In this document: piece after piece, positions 31,457 through 36,828 of the stretch | How positions within the stretch are numbered: the stretch's first letter is position 1 | How the letters are laid out: each line of letters starts with the position of its first letter | Assembly (NCBI GenBank): GCA_028724245.1 | Contig: JAQYDI010000119.1 | Coordinates: 1 to 36,828 of the forward strand | DNA: 36,828 nucleotides | Direction of reading: 5' to 3' | Source of the DNA: Lachnospiraceae bacterium | GTDB lineage: Bacteria > Bacillota > Clostridia > Lachnospirales > Lachnospiraceae | Program-made: the position numbers and the translations under genes | Notes under the pieces: generated by a model | The model's input: only the letters and a program-made list of their open reading frames with translations | Databases searched by the model: none | Told to the model about the DNA's origin: nothing

Positions 31457-34297
31457 ATGGGAACAAAAATGAAATATATCAGCATACGGGGCGCTCATGA
31501 GCACAATCTGAAGAATATATCGATTGATATTCCGAGAAATAAACTGGTGGTATTGACCGGTTTGAGCGGTTCAGGGAAATCTTCACTGGCATTTGATACG
31601 ATCTACGCGGAAGGACAGAGACGATACATGGAATCGCTGTCTTCTTATGCAAGACAGTTTCTGGGCCAGATGGAAAAACCGGATGTGGAAAGTATCGAAG
31701 GACTGCCGCCGGCTATTTCCATTGATCAGAAATCAACCAACCGCAATCCCCGTTCCACAGTCGGCACGGTAACGGAAATTTATGATTATCTTCGTTTGCT
31801 GTATGCGCGAACCGGTATTGTACATTGTCCGCAGTGCGGCAGGGAGATTCGGAAGCAGAGTGTAGATCAGATGGTCAATCAGCTGATGAAGCTGCCGGAA
31901 CGAACAAAAATTCAGCTTCTGGCTCCTGTTGTCCGGGGAAGAAAGGGCCGTCATGAAAAGGTTCTGGAGAATGCAAAAAAAAGCGGTTACGTCCGGGTCA
32001 TTGTTGATGATAATATGTATGAACTCAGCGAGAAAATTGAGCTGGACAAAAATATCAAGCACAATATCGAGATTGTGGTCGATCGTCTGGTGATCAAAGA
32101 GGGGATTGAACGGCGTCTGTCTGATTCCATAGAAACAGTTCTTGGCCTCACGGATGGGCTGATGGTTGTAGATGTTGTGGGAGGCGAACCGCTGAGGTTC
32201 AGCACCAGCTTTGCCTGCCCTGACTGCGGTATCAGCATTGAAGAGGTAGAGCCGCGGAGTTTTTCCTTCAACAATCCATTCGGTGCCTGCCCCAACTGTG
32301 CAGGTCTGGGCTACAAGATGGAATTTGATGTGGATATGATGATTCCCGATCCTTCCCTGAGTATTGCACAGGGAGCGATTATTGTGCCGGGATGGCAAAG
32401 CTGTATGGACAAATCCAGCTTTACTCACGCAATCCTTACAGCCCTTGCCGAAGAGTATCATTTCAGTCTGGATACCCCTTTCTGTGAATATCCGAAGGAG
32501 ATTTATGACATACTGATTCATGGAACCGGCGGACATGAGGTAAAAGTTCATTATAAAGGGATGCGCGGCGAAGGCGTTTACGATGTGGCTTTTGAAGGAT
32601 TGATTAAAAATATGGAGCGACGTTACCGGGAAACCGGTTCGGAAGCATCAAAGGCAGAGTACGAAAATTATATGCGTATTACACCCTGCAAGCTCTGCGG
32701 CGGCCAGCGTTTGAAACGGTCTTCCCTTGCAGTTACGGTCAGCGGCCTGAATATTTACGAGATGACACAGATGTCAATCGGCGAGTTTCATGATTTTCTG
32801 GGGCATATGGAACTGACCGATATGCAGAAAGCAATCGGTAATCAGGTTCTGAAGGAAATCCGGTCGCGGATTCAGTTCCTGATCGATGTGGGGCTTGATT
32901 ATCTGTCACTGTCCCGGGCAACCGGTACGCTGTCCGGCGGGGAGGCACAGAGAATCCGTCTGGCTACACAGATCGGTTCCGGTCTGGTGGGTGTAGCATA
33001 TATTCTGGACGAGCCGAGCATCGGTCTGCACCAGAGAGACAATGATAAGCTGATCCACACGCTGAAGCAGCTGCGGGATCTGGGAAACAGCGTAATCGTA
33101 GTGGAACACGATGAGGATACCATGTATGCAGCAGACTATATTGTGGATATCGGCCCCGGTGCCGGCGAACATGGTGGAGAAGTTATTGCGCAGGGAACAG
33201 CAGCCCAGATTATGAAAAGCCGGAAATCCATAACCGGTGCCTATCTGAGCGGCCGTCTGAAAATTCCCGTACCGGAAACGCGCAGGACTCCTGCGGGCTG
33301 GCTGCATGTCAAAGGCGCTGCGGAGAACAATCTGCGCCATATTGATGTAGACTTTCCGCTGGGTGTATTTACGTGTGTCACAGGAGTTTCCGGTTCCGGT
33401 AAGAGTTCACTGGTGAACGAGATCCTTTATAAAGCACTGGCACGCAAGCTGAACCGGGCTCATACAATTCCCGGCAAATACGACAGTATCGAAGGGGTGG
33501 AACAGCTGGATAAGGTCATTGTTATTGACCAGTCGCCGATCGGCAGGACTCCCCGTTCCAATCCTGCTACCTATACCGGTGTATTTGATCAGATCCGTGA
33601 TCTCTTTGCCTCCACGCCGGATGCAAAAGCAAGAGGCTATAAAAAGGGCAGATTCAGCTTTAATGTAAAAGGCGGGCGGTGCGAAGCCTGCGGCGGAGAT
33701 GGTATTTTGAAGATTGAGATGCATTTTCTGCCGGATGTCTATGTGCCCTGTGATGTCTGCAAAGGAAAACGTTACAATCGGGAAACACTGGAAGTACACT
33801 ATAAAGATAAGAATATTTTTGATGTTCTCGACATGACAGTGGAAGAAGCCGTGGAATTTTTCAAAAATCTGCCTTCCATTCAGAGAAAAATCGAAACTCT
33901 GAAGGATGTGGGACTGTCCTATATTAAACTGGGACAGCCTTCTACCACCTTATCCGGCGGCGAAGCGCAGCGAATCAAACTGGCAACAGAATTAAGCCGG
34001 CGCAGCACCGGAAAGACGATATATATTCTGGATGAACCTACAACCGGTCTGCATTTTGCGGATGTGCACAAACTGATCCAGATTCTGGAGCGTCTGGCGG
34101 AAGGCGGCAATACGGTAATTGTCATTGAGCATAATCTGGATGTAATCAAAACCGCAGATTACATCATTGACATGGGACCGGAAGGCGGAAGCGGCGGCGG
34201 AACCGTTATTGCAAAAGGAACACCGGAAGAAATCGTGCAGTGTGAGCAGTCCTACACCGGAAAGTACCTGAAAAAATATCTGATGTCTGAACAGTAA
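31457..34297 (+). CDS. uvrA: UvrABC system protein A
   Basis: UvrA is the DNA-damage sensor, an ABC-type ATPase dimer that loads UvrB. The 946-residue protein has two Walker A motifs ([10 protein letters not shown] near residue 32 and [10 protein letters not shown] near 640). Two signatures read LSGGEAQRI. Cysteine-pair zinc modules appear near residue 255 (CPDCG...CPNC) and near 740 (CEACG...CDVC). A further cysteine pair near 124 (CPQC) fits the UvrB-binding region. All are expected for a normal UvrA. GGAGA lies about ten bases before the ATG; an ATG four codons later is also possible. The stop codon lies in CTGAACAGTAAC, which resembles a repeat end. Confidence 0.97.
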   Translation: MGTKMKYISIRGAHEHNLKNISIDIPRNKLVVLTGLSGSGKSSLAFDTIYAEGQRRYMESLSSYARQFLGQMEKPDVESIEGLPPAISIDQKSTNRNPRSTVGTVTEIYDYLRLLYARTGIVHCPQCGREIRKQSVDQMVNQLMKLPERTKIQLLAPVVRGRKGRHEKVLENAKKSGYVRVIVDDNMYELSEKIELDKNIKHNIEIVVDRLVIKEGIERRLSDSIETVLGLTDGLMVVDVVGGEPLRFSTSFACPDCGISIEEVEPRSFSFNNPFGACPNCAGLGYKMEFDVDMMIPDPSLSIAQGAIIVPGWQSCMDKSSFTHAILTALAEEYHFSLDTPFCEYPKEIYDILIHGTGGHEVKVHYKGMRGEGVYDVAFEGLIKNMERRYRETGSEASKAEYENYMRITPCKLCGGQRLKRSSLAVTVSGLNIYEMTQMSIGEFHDFLGHMELTDMQKAIGNQVLKEIRSRIQFLIDVGLDYLSLSRATGTLSGGEAQRIRLATQIGSGLVGVAYILDEPSIGLHQRDNDKLIHTLKQLRDLGNSVIVVEHDEDTMYAADYIVDIGPGAGEHGGEVIAQGTAAQIMKSRKSITGAYLSGRLKIPVPETRRTPAGWLHVKGAAENNLRHIDVDFPLGVFTCVTGVSGSGKSSLVNEILYKALARKLNRAHTIPGKYDSIEGVEQLDKVIVIDQSPIGRTPRSNPATYTGVFDQIRDLFASTPDAKARGYKKGRFSFNVKGGRCEACGGDGILKIEMHFLPDVYVPCDVCKGKRYNRETLEVHYKDKNIFDVLDMTVEEAVEFFKNLPSIQRKIETLKDVGLSYIKLGQPSTTLSGGEAQRIKLATELSRRSTGKTIYILDEPTTGLHFADVHKLIQILERLAEGGNTVIVIEHNLDVIKTADYIIDMGPEGGSGGGTVIAKGTPEEIVQCEQSYTGKYLKKYLMSEQ

Positions 34298-34337
34298 CAA
34301 AAACGTGCGTTTGCCGTGCGGAAAATATACGGAGAGG

Positions 34338-34366
34338 TTGACTTTTGTTTTTCGGTTCATTATAAT
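34338..34366 (+). promoter_or_regulatory. Promoter of the zinc-ribbon protein gene
   Basis: TTGACT at 34338-34343, a 17-base spacer and a perfect TATAAT at 34361-34366. The leader of about 100 bases contains the isolated repeat end at 34391-34418. Confidence 0.8.
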
Positions 34367-34390
34367 TGGGATACATGTATCAAAAATTAT

Positions 34391-34418
34391 GAATCTGCCT
34401 GACTCTGAACAGTTATAC
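34391..34418 (-). repeat. Isolated repeat end in the leader of the zinc-ribbon gene
   Basis: Read on the minus strand, these 28 bases match the left end of element 1 (6032-6059) at 25 of 28 positions. It covers more than the shared end and so is a true relic, not a chance match. No partner end is seen. Confidence 0.7.
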
Positions 34419-34475
34419 AAATCGATAAAATATCAGGTGTGGATGAAAGCGAATCGAAAAAGGAGGGGATTTGTG

Positions 34476-35030
34476 ATGGCTATGGATGGTTTCAGTGAAT
34501 TTTTAAAAGAAAATGGTAAAAAAGCGATGGATGCAGCCAGAGAAGCAGCTGCAATCGCAAAGATAAAAGCGGATATGAAAGCTGAAGAACTGAAGATGAG
34601 CAATACGTATGCGGAGATCGGAAAGCTGTTCTGTGCTCATGCCTCAGGAGAAATTGATGAAGTATTTATCCCGCTGCTTCAGAAAGTAGCTGACAGCAGG
34701 GAAAAAATAATTAATCTTGAAGCAGAGCTGGACAAGCTGAAAAAAACAGTAACCTGTCCGGAATGCGGAGGCAAATCTCCGGCAGGATCCCGTTTCTGCA
34801 ATACCTGCGGCGCAGAACTGTCAGATGTGGAAGTAGAAAATGTCTCTGATGCGGCAGATGCGGAAACTGAAGAAGCTGTAAAAGAAGAGTCTGTAAAGGA
34901 AGAAACTGCAGAAGAGTCAGGAGCATCTGCGGAGGAAACGCCAGAAGAGCCGGAAACATCTGCGGAAGAAACGGCGGAAGCGGCTCCGGAACGGACAGAG
35001 ATCGAAGAAGAAGATATCTTTGAAGATTAG
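34476..35030 (+). CDS. Coiled-coil zinc-ribbon protein with acidic tail
   Basis: A 184-residue protein of unknown function. Residues 1-88 are helical and charged, probably coiled coil. A zinc ribbon follows (CPECGGKSPAGSRFCNTCG, residues about 90-110). The rest is a disordered tail rich in Glu, Ala and Thr, with repeats such as EETAEESGASAEETPEE, ending EEEDIFED. No membrane helix is seen. The ATG at 34476 has AGGAGGGG seven bases upstream; the frame is open farther upstream but without a start signal. It stands alone with a strong promoter. Its acidic repeat tail resembles that of the small membrane protein at 8740 only in composition. Confidence 0.85.
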   Translation: MAMDGFSEFLKENGKKAMDAAREAAAIAKIKADMKAEELKMSNTYAEIGKLFCAHASGEIDEVFIPLLQKVADSREKIINLEAELDKLKKTVTCPECGGKSPAGSRFCNTCGAELSDVEVENVSDAADAETEEAVKEESVKEETAEESGASAEETPEEPETSAEETAEAAPERTEIEEEDIFED

Positions 35031-35073
35031 ATCACCGGAAGAGAATTGAAAAGGCGTGATTTGAGAGCTTGCG

Positions 35074-35151
35074 GGGAATGTATAGCTGAGTCGGAATCTG
35101 ATATTTCGAAATGTATACATTCCCGAATTTACTTATGCGCCCTGCGGCGCA
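35074..35151 (+). promoter_or_regulatory. Structured leader upstream of guaA
   Basis: GGGAATGTATA (35074-35084) and its exact complement TATACATTCCC (35114-35124) enclose a smaller stem CGGAAT/ATTTCG. A second hairpin, TGCGCC-CTGC-GGCGCA (35136-35151), ends two bases before the guaA ribosome site. By eye this lacks the three-stem layout of a purine riboswitch. No clear promoter was found in 35031-35073. Confidence 0.5.
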
Positions 35152-35164
35152 ACAGGAGGAAAAC

Positions 35165-36706
35165 ATGGAAAGAGAGTTAGTTATCGTACTGGACTTTGGC
35201 GGACAGTACAATCAGCTGATTGCAAGACGTGTCAGAGAATGCAACGTCTATTGTGAAGTCAAACCCTATACCATGAGCCTGGATGAAATTAAAAAGATGA
35301 ATCCCAAAGGAATCATTTTCACAGGCGGTCCCAACAGTGTATATGATGAAGCTTCACCTCATTATGAGAAAGCAATTTTTGAAGCTGGAATTCCCATTCT
35401 TGGTATCTGCTATGGTTCACAGCTGATGGCATATACACTGGGCGGCGAAGTTAAAACAGCACCGGTCAGTGAATACGGTCATACGGAAGTAACTGTTGAT
35501 ACAACAGACGCTTTATTTGAAGGTGTATCTGAAAAAACAGTATGCTGGATGAGCCACACAGATTATATCGCACAGGCACCCGAAGGATTTAAGGTTACTG
35601 CAAGTACTCCTGTATGTCCGGTTGCAGCCATGGCGTGTCCCGAGAAGAAATTTTATGCAACACAGTTCCATCCCGAAGTTATGCATACAAAGGAAGGTAT
35701 GCAGATGCTGAGAAACTTTGTCATCAATATCTGCGGATGCAGAGGTGACTGGCAGATGGGCTCTTTCGTGGATGAAACAATCAAAGCCCTCAGGGAAAAG
35801 ATCGGAGACGGTAAAGTTCTCTGCGCATTATCAGGCGGTGTGGACTCTTCCGTAGCAGCTGTACTGCTCTCCAAAGCAATCGGCAAACAGCTGACCTGCG
35901 TTTTTGTAGATCATGGCCTTCTTCGTAAAAATGAAGGCGATGAAGTAGAAGCGGTATTCGGTCCTGACGGCTCCTACGAACTGAATTTTATCCGTGTCAA
36001 TGCACAGCAGAGATACTACGACAAACTGAAAGGTGTCGAAGAACCCGAAGCAAAACGCAAGATCATCGGTGAGGAATTCATCCGTGTCTTTGAAGAAGAA
36101 GCAAAGAAAATCGGAGCCGTTGACTATCTGGTACAGGGAACGATTTATCCTGACGTAATTGAAAGCGGTCTGGGCAAATCCGCAACCATCAAATCCCACC
36201 ACAATGTGGGCGGTCTCCCCGACGTAGTTGATTTCAAGGAAATCATCGAACCCCTGCGTATGCTGTTCAAGGATGAAGTCCGCAAAGCAGGACTGGAACT
36301 GGGTATTCCTGAATATCTGGTATACCGTCAGCCCTTCCCGGGTCCGGGCCTTGGCATCCGTATCATCGGTGAGGTAACCGAAGAAAAGGTGAAAATCGTA
36401 CAGGAAGCAGATTACATCTACCGCGAAGAAATCGCAAAAGCCGGCCTTGATAAAGGCCTTGGCCAGTACTTCGCAGGCCTCACGAACATGAGATCCGTAG
36501 GTGTTATGGGCGACTTCAGAACATATGACTATGCAATTGCATTAAGAGCAGTAAATACCTCTGACTTCATGACAGCAGAAGCATCAGAAATCCCTTATGA
36601 AGTGCTGTTCAAGGTAACCAACCGGATCATCAATGAAGTGAAAGGCGTAAACAGAGTAATGTATGACCTGACCTCGAAACCGCCGGGAACGATTGAGTTT
36701 GAGTAG
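35165..36706 (+). CDS. guaA: GMP synthase (glutamine-hydrolysing)
   Basis: GuaA makes GMP from XMP, glutamine and ATP in the cytoplasm. The 513-residue protein has an N-terminal glutamine amidotransferase domain (GICYGSQ with the Cys nucleophile near residue 80, and His/Glu in ATQFHPEV near 165). A PP-loop ATP pyrophosphatase domain (LSGGVDSSV near 220) and a C-terminal dimerization domain ending [14 protein letters not shown] follow. Length is normal. AGGAGG lies five bases before the ATG; a longer in-frame start at 35111 would read through the leader hairpins. The 3' end of guaA is a known insertion site for mobile islands, but only 122 bases lie beyond it here. Confidence 0.97.
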   Translation: MERELVIVLDFGGQYNQLIARRVRECNVYCEVKPYTMSLDEIKKMNPKGIIFTGGPNSVYDEASPHYEKAIFEAGIPILGICYGSQLMAYTLGGEVKTAPVSEYGHTEVTVDTTDALFEGVSEKTVCWMSHTDYIAQAPEGFKVTASTPVCPVAAMACPEKKFYATQFHPEVMHTKEGMQMLRNFVINICGCRGDWQMGSFVDETIKALREKIGDGKVLCALSGGVDSSVAAVLLSKAIGKQLTCVFVDHGLLRKNEGDEVEAVFGPDGSYELNFIRVNAQQRYYDKLKGVEEPEAKRKIIGEEFIRVFEEEAKKIGAVDYLVQGTIYPDVIESGLGKSATIKSHHNVGGLPDVVDFKEIIEPLRMLFKDEVRKAGLELGIPEYLVYRQPFPGPGLGIRIIGEVTEEKVKIVQEADYIYREEIAKAGLDKGLGQYFAGLTNMRSVGVMGDFRTYDYAIALRAVNTSDFMTAEASEIPYEVLFKVTNRIINEVKGVNRVMYDLTSKPPGTIEFE

Positions 36707-36716
36707 CTTGAAAAAT

Positions 36717-36747
36717 CGCGGAAAAGCCCATAAATAAAGGCTTTGCG
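36717..36747. repeat. Weak hairpin after guaA
   Basis: AAAGCC (36723-36728) pairs with GGCTTT (36739-36744), and CGC with GCG outside a three-base bulge. No T-run follows on the plus strand. On the minus strand CGATTTTTC follows, so it may end a gene to the right of the window. Confidence 0.35.
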
Positions 36748-36762
36748 GGGTGTCGAAAAGAC

Positions 36763-36783
36763 CAAATGGAGTGCAAATGGAGT
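36763..36783 (+). repeat. Short direct repeat after guaA
   Basis: CAAATGGAGT occurs twice, at 36763-36772 and 36774-36783, one base apart. The role is unknown. Confidence 0.6.
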
Positions 36784-36828
36784 TTAAAAATTATTTTTTT
36801 CTCTTGTTTATATTCCAGATTCACCTGC

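Noticed and set aside
34287..34298. CTGAACAGTAAC at the uvrA stop codon as a repeat end
   Set aside because: It lacks one T of the family end, has no further similarity, and encodes ordinary C-terminal residues of UvrA.
1..36828. CRISPR array, tRNA, rRNA, phage or defence system
   Set aside because: No regularly spaced repeats, cloverleaf patterns, integrase, transposase or toxin/nuclease gene clusters were seen on either strand.

Overview
The window looks like chromosomal DNA from a member of the Clostridia, most likely a gut Lachnospiraceae. The evidence is a moderate GC content with AT-rich gaps, strong AGGAGG-type ribosome sites, a free-standing sugar-importer ATPase (MsmK/UgpC type) next to a PucR/CdaR-type regulator, a CvfB-type S1 protein, an ammonia-dependent asparagine synthetase, and a candidate Firmicutes-type LexA box at uvrBA. 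I see no rRNA, tRNA, CRISPR array, phage genes or transposase. The gene content is mostly housekeeping.

Layout. Positions 1-3326 (minus) hold an operon for the 7-deazapurine precursor of queuosine (queD, queE, queC), followed by a GH13 alpha-amylase-family gene cut by the window edge. A long structured leader lies between its promoter and queD. Positions 3473-7172 hold an EamA transporter, a beta-CASP metallo-hydrolase and a DUF368/PopT-type membrane protein. Positions 7408-11603 hold a lipoprotein with a transglutaminase-like domain, a small acidic membrane protein, a sugar nucleotidyltransferase and a D-alanyl-D-alanine carboxypeptidase. Citrate synthase and a small membrane protein follow on the minus strand.

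Positions 13888-23021 form a long plus-strand series: folC, pheA, ppx (with HD domain), ppk, an M19 dipeptidase, an acyl-ACP thioesterase and a cvfB-like gene, ended by a terminator. Polyphosphate breakdown (ppx) and synthesis (ppk) are neighbours. Then come msmK/ugpC and its regulator neighbour, a membrane-anchored S41 protease, asnA, the SOS-type uvrB-uvrA operon, a coiled-coil zinc-ribbon protein and guaA.

The most unusual content is between the genes. A family of palindromic repeats shares an end close to GTAACTGTTCAGAGCCAA. Whole copies lie at 6032-6177, 11605-11699 and 18118-18166. A larger compound relative lies at 28968-29318, and isolated ends lie at 2611, 8714, 13776, 15202, 22117 and 34391. 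One copy is flanked by an exact 8-bp direct repeat that includes the ppk ribosome site, as expected of a non-autonomous mobile element. Several copies sit in predicted 5' leaders. Separate structured leaders precede queD, asnA and guaA. All structures and alignments were done by eye.
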